Positions 35,447 to 45,306 of a stretch of DNA of 47,090 bases are shown in pieces. The stretch comes from Caldisphaera sp. GTDB lineage: Archaea; Thermoproteota; Thermoprotei_A; Sulfolobales; Acidilobaceae. The stretch spans positions 1-47,090 of the forward strand of contig NZ_JAGDXI010000006.1 in the NCBI RefSeq assembly GCF_023256325.1. The letters are read 5' to 3'. Numbering within the stretch: the first letter of the stretch is position 1; every line of letters starts with the position of its first letter. Below the pieces are notes generated by a model. The model did not search any database. It was not told the DNA's origin and saw only the letters and a list, made by a program, of their open reading frames with translations. Made by a program: the position numbers and the translations under genes.

Positions 35447-36601
35447 TCATACAGAAAGAAGGGCTACCATACTTGTATATGTAGGAACCCCCCTCCATGA
35501 TGCAACCAAGCCCCTTCTAACATTTTTTAACTGGTGATTTCCTGCTTTACCAGTCAATTGGAGATATGCTTCTAAGAGTCTAGAAAGTCCTGTTGCCTCC
35601 AATTGAACTCCCATGGATAAACTCCCTCCACTCGGGTTAACTGGTAAAAATCCATCGCGATTCAAATCGCCTTTTTCCAACATTTTATGAGCTTCCCCTT
35701 CTTTTACTAACATAGTCTCTTCTAATGCCAATAATTCCATAAAACTAAACCTATCTTCTATTTCTGCAAAATCTACTTGTGGGTTTCCATTCAAATTTGC
35801 CATTTTATATGCCATAAGAGCCGCACTTCTAAATGATTTCATCTTTCCCCATTCATGCCATTCAGTTGCTCCAGTTCCAGTTTCTGTAGAATATCCTATT
35901 CCTTCTATCCATACAGGATTTTCTGTTAACTTCTTTGCATAATCTTCATTGGCTAAAACAAATGTTATGCTTGCATCGCTAAACGGGGCTATCTCATAGT
36001 TTGTCATAGGATATATACTATAGCTAGACGATAATACATAATCTAAATCTATTCTTGTTGAAAAAGATGCTCTTTCATTACTTAACCCATTGTTTTTGTT
36101 TTTTACTGCAACCATAGCTAAATGCTCTCTTTTAGCACCTGTTCTTTTCATATAGGCAACAGCATCTAAGCCTGCATAAAATAAAGGATTAACATAATCC
36201 AATGGCCTAACATGTAAGGGATCCAATGCAAATCTATAAATATCTTGTAGAGTTTTAATTTCGCTTGGCTTTCCATGAGATTCTACAGATACTACATTAA
36301 AATGACCTGTTTTTATAAGCATGTATGCGTGAGCAATCCCTTCTAATCCATCTCCAGCAACTGTAAAAGTTGGCCTTAAAGCTCCACCTATCGGTTCAGG
36401 AGCAAATTCATCAGAAATTGCTATACCTTCCCACATATCTTCTTGACAATCAACAAATGCATCTACATCGTATCTTGGATCAATTTTTGCATTGGCATAG
36501 GCCCTTGCTGATGATTCGAACATCATATCTTGAAATGAAACATCAATTGTCGTTGGCTTAAAACCATACCATCCTACTCCAACTATAGCCACACGGGACA
36601 T
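35447..36601 (-). CDS. Second thiolase-fold protein without catalytic Cys
   Basis: Paralogue of the next gene, 384 residues from ATG 36601 (GGTGTG 3 nt upstream; longer reading frames would only add upstream untranslated sequence). The nucleophile position reads VAGDG (about residue 83), the His motif is EIEDRF, and the C-terminus reads ASWRGVPTY, so all three thiolase catalytic sites are altered. Two different inactive-looking thiolase folds beside two different DUF35 genes suggest a heteromeric 2+2 enzyme. First gene of a four-gene minus-strand unit; its promoter faces that of the ligase at 36695. Confidence 0.78.
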   Translation of the reverse strand: MSRVAIVGVGWYGFKPTTIDVSFQDMMFESSARAYANAKIDPRYDVDAFVDCQEDMWEGIAISDEFAPEPIGGALRPTFTVAGDGLEGIAHAYMLIKTGHFNVVSVESHGKPSEIKTLQDIYRFALDPLHVRPLDYVNPLFYAGLDAVAYMKRTGAKREHLAMVAVKNKNNGLSNERASFSTRIDLDYVLSSSYSIYPMTNYEIAPFSDASITFVLANEDYAKKLTENPVWIEGIGYSTETGTGATEWHEWGKMKSFRSAALMAYKMANLNGNPQVDFAEIEDRFSFMELLALEETMLVKEGEAHKMLEKGDLNRDGFLPVNPSGGSLSMGVQLEATGLSRLLEAYLQLTGKAGNHQLKNVRRGLVASWRGVPTYTSMVALLSV

Positions 36602-36640
36602 TAGCACACCCATATGTATTTTGAAGGAAACTTGTATAAA

Positions 36641-36676
36641 TACTCTGAGTATATTAATATACATAACGGTGTACAC
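36641..36676. promoter_or_regulatory. Cluster of palindromes between divergent promoters
   Basis: Three perfect palindromes lie in 36 bp between the thiolase-like and ligase genes: TACTCTGAGTA (36641-36651, one-base centre), GTATATTAATATAC (36649-36662) and GTGTACAC (36669-36676). The middle one overlaps the probable TATA element of the plus-strand ligase. This is where a TetR/FadR-type repressor of fatty-acid genes would be expected to bind, but no regulator gene lies in the window and the assignment is inference. Confidence 0.4.
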
Positions 36677-36694
36677 AGACTAAGTGGTGGGAGA

Positions 36695-38674
36695 ATGGTA
36701 TATATCTGGACCCCTCCAAAGGAATTAAAAGAGACATCTAACGTAGCTCAATTTATGCAAAAATTTAATTTTGATAACTATAGCAGTTTAGTTAAAAAAA
36801 GTCAAGATGACTTGAAGTGGTTCTGGGGAAATTTACCAGATTGGTTAGATCTAGAATGGTTTAGCAAATTTAAAGAGGTATATGATACATCTCAAGGAAT
36901 AGAATGGACTAAATGGTATGTAGGAGGAAAAATTAATATATCATATAATGCTCTTGATAGAATAATAAAAAATGGACTCGGAAGCAAAACGGCAATGATA
37001 TGGTATGGAGAAGATGGTAAAATAGTTAACTTAAGCTATATAGAAATGCTTGATAAAGTAAATAGGTTATCCAATTATCTAAGCGAAATAGGTGTAAAAA
37101 AAGGTGATGTTGTATCAATTTATGCTCCTTTAATGCCAGAAACTGTAATAGCAATGTACTCATCCTTTAGGATAGGAGCTATAGCTAATCCAATTTTCAG
37201 CGGATTTGCTCCAGACGCAGTTGCAGAGAGAATAAAAGCTGCAAACTCAAAGGTATTAGTAACAGCAGATGGATATTATAGAAAAGGAAAAATAATAGAG
37301 CTTAAGAAAAGCGCTGATGAGGCTGTAAAGAAATCAGGTGTTGATTTAAAAGTAATTGTTGCAAAAAGATTCAACAAAATAGATATGCCATGGGATGATA
37401 AAAGAGATATATGGTTTGATTCTGCAATAAATGGTAAAAGGCCAAATTTTGATGCTGTAGATACAGAATCTGAGGATCCAGCACTGCTTATGTTTACAAG
37501 TGGTACAACAGGTAATCCAAAAGGGGCAGTAATTAGTCAAATAGGATCTATTTTACAGCCATCGAAAGAGCATTATTTTAACCTAGATATTAAGCCAGGA
37601 TCGATAAAAGATTATAATGATATATTATGGTGGATTACTGATATCGGATGGATGATGGGCCCGTGGCAAGTTATAGGAACACAAATTTTAGGAGCAACTC
37701 ACTTTTCATTAGAGGGAGCATTAGATTATCCAAGTAAAGATAAGGTATGGGCGCTTATTGAGAAATTTAAAATAACACATCTCGGATTTGCTGCAACTGC
37801 AGCAAGGCTTTTAAAGTCTTTCGGTAATGAAGCATTAGAAAATCACGATCTAAAGAGTTTAAGAGCATTTGGAAATACTGGAGAGCCAATAGATGAGGAT
37901 ACATGGTTTTGGGTAATGAAAGATGTAGGCAAGGAAAAGAGACCTTTAATTAATTTGAGTGGAGGAACAGAAATATTAGGATGTTTCCTTTTGCCAAGCC
38001 CTGTAGTTAATTTAAAGCCTTCAACTCTTTGGGGACCTGGATTAGGAATGAGCGTTGATGTATTTGATGATTATGGTAATTCGGTAAGAAATAGGCCTGG
38101 ATATCTTGTTGCTACAAAGCCAGCACCAAGCATGACTAGAGGGCTTTGGAAGGATCCGAAAAGATATCTAGAAACTTATTGGAGCACGTTTAAAGGAGTA
38201 TGGTTCCATGGAGATTATGCATTAATTGATGAAGATGGTCTTTGGTATATATTGGGTAGAGCTGATGATGTTATAAAAGTAGCAGGCAAAAGAATTGGAC
38301 CGGCAGAAGTTGAAACAATAATAAACTCTCATCAAAGTGTTGCTGAAAGTGCATGCATTGGTTACCCTGATCCAGTAAAAGGTGAGGTTATAGTTTGCTT
38401 TGCAATACCTAGACCAAATAAGGACATTACTGATAAAGAGGTAAAAGAAATAAAAAGTTTAGTTTCAGAAAAGCTAGGCAAACCTTTCGAGCCAGAGAAA
38501 ATAGTGAAAGTAAAGGATTTACCAAGAACCAGAAGCGGAAAAATTATGAGAAGAATTATAAGAGATGTAGCAAAAGAAGGAAAAGCCAATATATCTCCAG
38601 TAATTGAAAATCCTGATTCTATTGAGGAGGTTAAAAGAGCAGTTAATGAATTAAAGAAAATGATGGAAACATGA
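36695..38674 (+). CDS. Acetyl-CoA synthetase-like acyl-CoA ligase
   Basis: Long-form ligase of about 659 residues with N-terminal domain, LLMFTSGTTGNPKG, GNTGEPID, NLSGGTEILGC, WFHGDYALIDEDGLWYILGRADDVIKVAGKRI and the catalytic Lys in LPRTRSGKIMRRIIR, all intact. The start ATG 36695 follows GTGGTGGG by 3 nt; an in-frame ATG at 36614 would lie upstream of the predicted promoter. It is divergent from the thiolase-like operon and convergent with the next ligase. The substrate is probably a short- or medium-chain acid, not definable here. Confidence 0.85.
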   Translation: MVYIWTPPKELKETSNVAQFMQKFNFDNYSSLVKKSQDDLKWFWGNLPDWLDLEWFSKFKEVYDTSQGIEWTKWYVGGKINISYNALDRIIKNGLGSKTAMIWYGEDGKIVNLSYIEMLDKVNRLSNYLSEIGVKKGDVVSIYAPLMPETVIAMYSSFRIGAIANPIFSGFAPDAVAERIKAANSKVLVTADGYYRKGKIIELKKSADEAVKKSGVDLKVIVAKRFNKIDMPWDDKRDIWFDSAINGKRPNFDAVDTESEDPALLMFTSGTTGNPKGAVISQIGSILQPSKEHYFNLDIKPGSIKDYNDILWWITDIGWMMGPWQVIGTQILGATHFSLEGALDYPSKDKVWALIEKFKITHLGFAATAARLLKSFGNEALENHDLKSLRAFGNTGEPIDEDTWFWVMKDVGKEKRPLINLSGGTEILGCFLLPSPVVNLKPSTLWGPGLGMSVDVFDDYGNSVRNRPGYLVATKPAPSMTRGLWKDPKRYLETYWSTFKGVWFHGDYALIDEDGLWYILGRADDVIKVAGKRIGPAEVETIINSHQSVAESACIGYPDPVKGEVIVCFAIPRPNKDITDKEVKEIKSLVSEKLGKPFEPEKIVKVKDLPRTRSGKIMRRIIRDVAKEGKANISPVIENPDSIEEVKRAVNELKKMMET

Positions 38675-38695
38675 GGTTAAAAATTATAATTTATT

Positions 38696-40342
38696 TTAAA
38701 CATTGTATATATTTTTATACTGAGCTCTAATAGTTTTTTTATCAAATTTTCCTGTACTTGACTTTGGTATTTCATTTACAAAGAATATTTTATCCGGAAT
38801 CTGCCATTTAGCAAATCTTTTTGACAAATGTTCCTTTAATTCTTTTTCAAGCTCATTAAAATCTTTATTTTTATACTGTTCTCTTAACACAACTAGAGCA
38901 ATGGGTCTTTCTTCCCATTTAGGATGAGGAACACCAACTACTGATGCTTCTAAAACTGCAGGATGAGCCATTAGGTAATTTTCTAGATCTATACTTGAAA
39001 TCCATTCGCCTCCACTTTTTATTAGATCTTTTATTCTGTCTACAATTTTTACATACCCATTCTCATCAATAGTTGCAGCGTCTCCAGACTTCCACCAATT
39101 ATCAATGAAGGATTCTTTACTTCTTTCATCATTATAATATTGATTTGCTATCCATAGACCCTTTATCAACAGTTCTCCAACGCTTTTTCCATCCCATGGA
39201 AGCTCTTTTCCAGCAGGGTCTACAATCTTTACTTCAACTCCAAATACTGGTAACCCTTGCTTTCTGGCATTTTCTATTTGGTCCTGTTCGCTCATTTGTT
39301 TTATCTTCTTCTTTGGTAAGTTAGCTGTAACTAGTGGAGTTGTTTCTGTTGCACCGTATGCGTGCATTATGTTCATCCCAAATTCTTTTAACTGCATCAT
39401 TAAGGCTAAAGGTGGTTCTGTTGCTCCTGAAATGAACCTTAAATTATTTAGCTTTGGCTTGGGTTCCATCTTTCTGAAAACTTCTAATAAAGGAATTAAT
39501 ATCGCAGGCGCTCCTGCTGAAGCAGTGACTCCTTCATTTATTAAGATATTTGCTAAACTTTCAGGCGTATATCTTCCTGGCAAAACAATTTTTGATCCCA
39601 TCATGGTTGCAGCAATATGAGCTCCCCAACCGTTTGCATGGAATAATGGAACTATTGCTGCGAAAGTATCTTCTGGCTTAAAGTTTAACACACCATTTAT
39701 TGCCCAGGCATGCAATATTAAACTTCTATGTGAATAATAAACTCCTTTTGGCTTACCTGTTGTTCCTGAAGTATAACATGCTGTCGCAGCTGACTTTTCG
39801 TTTATTTCCTCATAATTCTTCGGAGGATTATTTTTAACTAAGTCCTCGTAATTATATATGTTGTTTTTAAAATTAAGGTTTAATTTTGATGGGTCATCAG
39901 TCATTATTACAGCAAAGTCCAGATTATTGTTCTTAATTAGTGCATTTCCAATTTCAATAAGACTTTCATCAACAAAAATTCCTTTTGCTTTAGAATGCTT
40001 TATTATATAGTCCAAGTCATTTATAGCAAGCCTTTGGTTAAGCTGTAGCATGACAGCGCCTAAACCAGTTATTGAGAAATAAGATTCATAATATCTATGA
40101 TCGTTCCACCCTAAAACAGCAACTCTGTCTCCTGGTTTTATCCCTAAGCTTTCTAATCCACTTGAAATTCTCCTAACTCTTTCATAAACTTCTTTATAAG
40201 TCATTCTGTGAATTTTTCCGCCTTGCAAGTTTCTATATGAGATAACCTCAGTATCGTAATGTATTTTTGCTGCATAATCTATTACCCTCCAGAGATTTAA
40301 TTGATATGAATCATTTATAGTAGATGGAAAACCTTCAATCAT
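38696..40342 (-). CDS. Fatty-acyl-CoA synthetase
   Basis: Medium/long-chain type AMP-forming ligase of 548 residues. CYTSGTTGKPKGVYYSHRS, HAYGATETTP, WWKSGDAATIDENGYVKIVDRIKDLIKSGGEWIS and the lysine motif PKSSTGKFDKK are intact. The start ATG 40342 has GGTGAT and a 4-nt spacer. It is monocistronic or first in a short unit, with 3' ends convergent 21 nt from the previous ligase. It resembles the first ligase of the window in its C-terminal signature. Confidence 0.87.
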   Translation of the reverse strand: MIEGFPSTINDSYQLNLWRVIDYAAKIHYDTEVISYRNLQGGKIHRMTYKEVYERVRRISSGLESLGIKPGDRVAVLGWNDHRYYESYFSITGLGAVMLQLNQRLAINDLDYIIKHSKAKGIFVDESLIEIGNALIKNNNLDFAVIMTDDPSKLNLNFKNNIYNYEDLVKNNPPKNYEEINEKSAATACYTSGTTGKPKGVYYSHRSLILHAWAINGVLNFKPEDTFAAIVPLFHANGWGAHIAATMMGSKIVLPGRYTPESLANILINEGVTASAGAPAILIPLLEVFRKMEPKPKLNNLRFISGATEPPLALMMQLKEFGMNIMHAYGATETTPLVTANLPKKKIKQMSEQDQIENARKQGLPVFGVEVKIVDPAGKELPWDGKSVGELLIKGLWIANQYYNDERSKESFIDNWWKSGDAATIDENGYVKIVDRIKDLIKSGGEWISSIDLENYLMAHPAVLEASVVGVPHPKWEERPIALVVLREQYKNKDFNELEKELKEHLSKRFAKWQIPDKIFFVNEIPKSSTGKFDKKTIRAQYKNIYNV

Positions 40343-40467
40343 AGCTATCACCACAGATTTATCATTAATTTAATGTATCCAATTAAGTATATAAAGGTTC
40401 ATTTCTAATACTTAATGAAGAAAAACAAGATAATAATATAAAAATAGAAACATATATGCAATAAAAT

Positions 40468-42423
40468 TTATTCACCTTTGTAAACTGGCTTTCTTTTTTC
40501 TAGAAAAGCTCTCATTCCTTCAGCAAAATCTTTTGAATCAGCTAATATTACTAATTCATTCAAAGAGTTCTTAAGAGAACTTACAAAAATTGATTTAGAG
40601 TTATTAATAGCATTTTTAACTGATTTTAGCGATAGAGGAGGCATTTTCGCTAATTTATTCGTGATTTCAAATATAGCTATATCTAGCTGATCTTCTGGAA
40701 CTATTATATCAACTAATCCAAGATTTTCTGCCTCTTTTGCATCAAGCCAGTCCCCTGTTAAGGCATATCTAGCAATTTTTTTGTTTGTAAAGTATGTACC
40801 CAAAGGAGATGCTATTGGTGGAAATGCTCCTATAACAGCTTCTGGTATGGAAAATATTGCATTTTCTGTAGAAATAACTATATCTGCAAGCATTGTTAAT
40901 TCCATACCGCCTCCAAACGCATAACCTTTTACAGCTGCTATAATAGGTTTTGTATAATTTAGCATTGTGTTTACTAAAGGCCAGGCTAAATCATCTAGCC
41001 ACTTCTTCGCTATAGCAGAATTAGTCCAATTTTTCATCATTTCTATATCATCTCCAGAACAGAAAGAACTTCCTTCGCCAGTTAATACTACAGAACTTAT
41101 CCTTTTATCATTTTCAGCCTTTTCTAGGAATATTCTAATATTTCTCCATACTTCTTCGTTTAGAGCATTTAATTTATTAGGTCTTCTTATAGTTATTATA
41201 GCATAATTTTCTACTAATTCATATGATACAGGACCCATATTTTCGATTGAATAAAAATATTCAAAGAATCCCTTACCTGATCTAATACCTAAACCATTTT
41301 TTGAAATTGTAACTAAATAAGGCTCAGTTTTGTATAAATCATAATTAGTCTCTTTGTATCTTTTTTCTAATAAATTTATTATATTATTTAATCCATAATA
41401 ATCAGCAAAATGCAAAGGTCCATAAGGCCAATTCATTCCTAATGTCATAGATTTCTCTATGTCTTCTTTTGTTGCTACCTCATTGCTTATTAACCATGCA
41501 GCTTCATTAGCTGCGACTGAAATTATTCTCGCAGGATTTATCTTATACATTGATTCCTTTGGTACCAATAATTGCTTTTTGAAGATCTTATTTGGATAGT
41601 TATAAAATCCTACTCCTACTTTTGAACCTATTTTTCCTTCTTTAACCATTATTTCTAAAGTTTTTGGTATAAAAAGCTTCTCTCCTCTTTTTATCATTTC
41701 ACTTAAAGCATTGTAAACAACATCTATTCCTACGTAATCCAATAATTCTATAAATCCCATAGGAAATCCAAGTCTAAACCTTGTCATAGTATCTATATCT
41801 TCCTTACTAAATCCTTCTTCAAGCATTATCATGGCTTCTAAAAATGTTTTAGTATTAATCCTATTAACCAAGAACCCAGGCACATCCTTTTTAACAATTA
41901 CATAATCCTTTTTTATTTTCTTTACAAATTCTATTGCTTTATCAAGGGTTTCATTAGAGGTGTCTTTTCCTAAAATTAATTCAACTAGAGGCATTAGTAT
42001 AGGGGGGTTCATAAAATGAATTCCTATAAATTTGTCTTTCCTATCTGTTTCTTTTGCAAGGTCATTAATTGGTATTGTAGAAGTATTAGTAGCTAAAATT
42101 GTATCATTTTTTAAGTAATTAGTTATTTCCTTAAATAATTTAACTTTTATATCATAATTCTCTGGAACAGCTTCTATTACAAGATCACAGTCTCTTAAAT
42201 CTTTATAATCTGTTGAGGTTTTAATTTTTTTTAAAACTTCATTAACTTTTTCCTTTTCAATAAGTTTTGATAGGCTTGAGCTTATCTTATTGATAGCGTT
42301 ATCTAAGATCTCTTGAGAAATGTCTATCAAAACCACATCATATGAATTTAAAGCAGATACCTCAGCAATACCGTGTCCCATTGTTCCAGAACCTATAATA
42401 CCAATTTTTTTAATATCACCCAA
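40468..42423 (-). CDS. 3-Hydroxyacyl-CoA dehydrogenase/enoyl-CoA hydratase fusion
   Basis: Bifunctional beta-oxidation enzyme in the archaeal domain order: NAD-dependent dehydrogenase first (residues about 1-380: IIGSGTMGHGIAE, NTSTIPI, GIHFMNPPILMPLVELI with the catalytic His) and crotonase second (about 395-651: GEGSSFCSGDD, GYAFGGGMELTM and IPEAVIGAFPP, keeping both catalytic Glu). 651 residues. The start is TTG 42423: GGTGAG, 4 nt, TTG; GTG 42432 is within the SD. An AT-rich TATA element lies at 42451-42463. It catalyses hydration and oxidation between the acyl-CoA dehydrogenase step and thiolysis. Confidence 0.9.
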   Translation of the reverse strand: MGDIKKIGIIGSGTMGHGIAEVSALNSYDVVLIDISQEILDNAINKISSSLSKLIEKEKVNEVLKKIKTSTDYKDLRDCDLVIEAVPENYDIKVKLFKEITNYLKNDTILATNTSTIPINDLAKETDRKDKFIGIHFMNPPILMPLVELILGKDTSNETLDKAIEFVKKIKKDYVIVKKDVPGFLVNRINTKTFLEAMIMLEEGFSKEDIDTMTRFRLGFPMGFIELLDYVGIDVVYNALSEMIKRGEKLFIPKTLEIMVKEGKIGSKVGVGFYNYPNKIFKKQLLVPKESMYKINPARIISVAANEAAWLISNEVATKEDIEKSMTLGMNWPYGPLHFADYYGLNNIINLLEKRYKETNYDLYKTEPYLVTISKNGLGIRSGKGFFEYFYSIENMGPVSYELVENYAIITIRRPNKLNALNEEVWRNIRIFLEKAENDKRISSVVLTGEGSSFCSGDDIEMMKNWTNSAIAKKWLDDLAWPLVNTMLNYTKPIIAAVKGYAFGGGMELTMLADIVISTENAIFSIPEAVIGAFPPIASPLGTYFTNKKIARYALTGDWLDAKEAENLGLVDIIVPEDQLDIAIFEITNKLAKMPPLSLKSVKNAINNSKSIFVSSLKNSLNELVILADSKDFAEGMRAFLEKRKPVYKGE

Positions 42424-42512
42424 ATTCCTCACCTAATACATAGTTGTATTATATTTTATTTAAAAACTGTTTAAACGAAAACATTTATATTTTATGATTG
42501 ACATATTTATTA

Positions 42513-43664
42513 TCACTTTTTTATAGCCGTAATTTTCCCCATTAAAGATTTTGCTATAACTAGTTTTTGTATTTCGTTTGTTCCATCACCTATTTCAATC
42601 ATCTTTATGTCTCTATAATATCTTTCTATATTGCTTTCCTTGCTATAACCAAAACCTCCTTCAACTTGCATAGCAAGTCTAACCAAATCAACACCCCATT
42701 TAGCAGTTGCGTATTTAGCTATTGATGACCACATAGGATAATCTATATCATTGTTATCAATCTTTTGTGCAGCATTATAAATTAATAATCTAGATGCTTC
42801 CAGTTTAACCTTCATATCTGCAATCATGCTTTGAACCATTTCATGTTCTATTATTGGCTTTCCCATAGTTTCTCTCATCTTTGCATAATTTAATGACTCG
42901 TCAAATGCAGCTTGCATAATACCTAAGCCAGTTGATGCAGTAATTATTCTTCCTTCATTTAACCCATCCATTACTATTTTAAAACCATTATTTAATTCAC
43001 CAACTAGATTTTCTTTAGGCACTCTGCAATCCTTAAACAACAATTCACTAGTGCCACTTCCTCTATATCCCATCATATCTAATTTGCTTATCTCAATGCA
43101 ATCCTTCTTATCTAAAACAAAAATTGATATACCTCTATGCCTATCTTCCTGTTTACCAGTCCTCGCTGCAACTAAGAAGAAGTCTGCATATGTTGAATTA
43201 GTAATCCAAGTCTTCCTACCGTTTATAATGAAATCATTACCATCTTTTTCTGCTCTAGTTATTATATTAGCTGCATCTGAACCGCAACAGGGTTCACTTA
43301 ATGCAAAAGCACCTATCTTACCTTTTGCTAACCTTGTTAAATATTCTTCTTTTATTTCTTCACTAGCATAGTGAACTAATGGATATGCAACCATTGTACC
43401 TGAAACTGTGGCCATTATTGCTACAGCTCCAGATGCTCTAGCAAGCTCTTCAACAACAATAACTGATTCCATTGTTGATAAATTAGGCCCACCATATTTA
43501 TCTGGGACTCTTAATGCAAAGTAACCCATGTTTGATACTTGATCTAAAATATCTTGACTGATATAGTTTTCACTATCAATCTTTTTAGCAACTGGAGACA
43601 AAACCTTTTCAGAAAATTCTCTTACAGAACTTCTCAACAAATCTATATCAGATTTTGCACTCAA
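42513..43664 (-). CDS. Acyl-CoA dehydrogenase with Glu-to-Asp change
   Basis: Standard-size (383 residues) acyl-CoA dehydrogenase. FALSEPCCGSDAA, ITNSTYADFFLVAART, GYRGSGTSELLFKDCRVP and GGFGYSKESNIERYYRDIKMIEI are typical. The base motif usually YEGTSEIQ reads GDGTNEIQ, so the common catalytic Glu is replaced by Asp. Asp at this place is known for some alicyclic acyl-CoA dehydrogenases, and the family has other base positions too. The start is TTG 43664 with GGTGTA 5 nt upstream; a TATA element is at 43698-43705. Confidence 0.87.
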   Translation of the reverse strand: MSAKSDIDLLRSSVREFSEKVLSPVAKKIDSENYISQDILDQVSNMGYFALRVPDKYGGPNLSTMESVIVVEELARASGAVAIMATVSGTMVAYPLVHYASEEIKEEYLTRLAKGKIGAFALSEPCCGSDAANIITRAEKDGNDFIINGRKTWITNSTYADFFLVAARTGKQEDRHRGISIFVLDKKDCIEISKLDMMGYRGSGTSELLFKDCRVPKENLVGELNNGFKIVMDGLNEGRIITASTGLGIMQAAFDESLNYAKMRETMGKPIIEHEMVQSMIADMKVKLEASRLLIYNAAQKIDNNDIDYPMWSSIAKYATAKWGVDLVRLAMQVEGGFGYSKESNIERYYRDIKMIEIGDGTNEIQKLVIAKSLMGKITAIKK

Positions 43665-43796
43665 TTTTATACACCAATTAGTACAACCATAGTGAAAAAT
43701 AAATACTTTACATTATGACCAATATTGTATAGAAAAACTAGTTCTTGTAATAAAAATATATTACTTAGAATATTTCATTAAACAGGTGTGATAACT

Positions 43797-45284
43797 ATGT
43801 TTGAAAACGAAGTTGTTAAGGAAATTTTAAATAAATACAGAAGAATATGGTCAATAGGTCATGCTATGGGATTAATGGGTTGGGATAATGAAACATATAT
43901 GCCTCCTAAAGGTAGCGAAGAAAGGGGATATGCCTTTGCTGAACTAAGCACGTTATTACAAGAACTTTTGTTGAGTGATAGCTTTGTTCAGCTAGTTGAA
44001 AAGGCAAAAAATCAAGATAATTTAAATGATTACGAAAAGGGAGTTGTTAGAGTTTTAGATAGGGAAATATCAATATTCAAAAAACTTCCTCCATCATTAA
44101 TATATGAGATATCAAAGACTTCTGAAGAGGCTTTTCATGCTTGGAAAGTAGCTAGAGAAAAGAATGATTTCTCAATATTTGCACCTTATTTGGAAAAAAT
44201 AATTAAACTTAACATAGAAAAAGCTGAAAAACTTGGATACGAAGAAGAGCCATACGATGCCTTATTAGATTTATTTGAAGAAGGATTAAGAGCAAGAGAC
44301 GTTGTTAGCATATTTAGTTATTTGAGACCTAATCTAAAGAGATTATTAGATAAGGTAATATCACAGAAATATTTCTATTTTGAGCCAGAATTAGAAAAAA
44401 TTAAATATGAGAAAGAAAAAATGGAGAAAGTTAATATAGAAATTTTAAATTTACTTCAATATCCATGGGATAGGGCCAGATTAGATGTAAGCCCTCATCC
44501 ATTTACTCAAGGATTAGGTATAAATGATGTTAGGATTACAACAAGATACGAAGGTTATGATTTTAAAAGATCACTATTCAGCGTTATCCATGAATTTGGT
44601 CATGCTACTTATGAACTTCAAATAGATGAAAATCTAAAAATGACGCCAATAGGTGGAGGAGTAAGCTTAGGTATTCATGAGAGTCAAAGTAGGTTCTGGG
44701 AAAATATAATAGGCAGAAGCTATCAATTCACTAGCATAGTAAAATCCATATTAGATAAAAATTTAGAATTTACTAAAAAATATACAGATGAGGATCTTTT
44801 CAGATACTTTGCAAGCGTCAAACCAAGTTTAATAAGAACAGAAGCTGATGAATTAACGTATAATTTCCATATATTGTTAAGATTTGAGTTAGAAAGGCTT
44901 ATGCTAAAAGGTGAAACAAAAGTCGATGAACTACCAGAAATTTGGAATCAGAATATGGAAGAGCTTTTAGGAATTAGACCTAAAACATTTAGTGAAGGAA
45001 TTCTTCAAGATGTTCATTGGAGCCATGGAGATCTAGGTTATTTCCCAACATATACATTAGGAAACATCGTTGCAGCTCAGATAAGAGAATATTTGATGAA
45101 AAATACACCTTTATATGACCTTATAAATGAAAAAAGATTTAATGATATTAAAGATAGGTTAAGGGATTTAATTCATAAGTATGGATCTACATATAAACCT
45201 AAAGAATTATTACTTATGAAAATAGGCGAAGTATATAACCCAGAATATCTAATAAAATATTTAACAGAAAAATATTTAAAGTAA
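43797..45284 (+). CDS. M32 (Taq-type) metallocarboxypeptidase
   Basis: Zinc carboxypeptidase removing C-terminal residues from peptides. The active site HEFGH is in SVIHEFGHATYELQ (about residue 265) with the M32 motifs HPFTQG, DVRITTRY, GIHESQSRFWE and IRTEADELTYNFHILLRFELE following in the usual order. 495 residues, normal. The start is ATG 43797, with the SD GGTGTGAT; GTG 43788 lies within it. A TATA-like AAAATATATT at 43753-43762 gives a short leader. Intracellular, no signal peptide. Confidence 0.93.
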   Translation: MFENEVVKEILNKYRRIWSIGHAMGLMGWDNETYMPPKGSEERGYAFAELSTLLQELLLSDSFVQLVEKAKNQDNLNDYEKGVVRVLDREISIFKKLPPSLIYEISKTSEEAFHAWKVAREKNDFSIFAPYLEKIIKLNIEKAEKLGYEEEPYDALLDLFEEGLRARDVVSIFSYLRPNLKRLLDKVISQKYFYFEPELEKIKYEKEKMEKVNIEILNLLQYPWDRARLDVSPHPFTQGLGINDVRITTRYEGYDFKRSLFSVIHEFGHATYELQIDENLKMTPIGGGVSLGIHESQSRFWENIIGRSYQFTSIVKSILDKNLEFTKKYTDEDLFRYFASVKPSLIRTEADELTYNFHILLRFELERLMLKGETKVDELPEIWNQNMEELLGIRPKTFSEGILQDVHWSHGDLGYFPTYTLGNIVAAQIREYLMKNTPLYDLINEKRFNDIKDRLRDLIHKYGSTYKPKELLLMKIGEVYNPEYLIKYLTEKYLK

Positions 45285-45306
45285 AAAACATGTAATCATA
45301 AAAATA

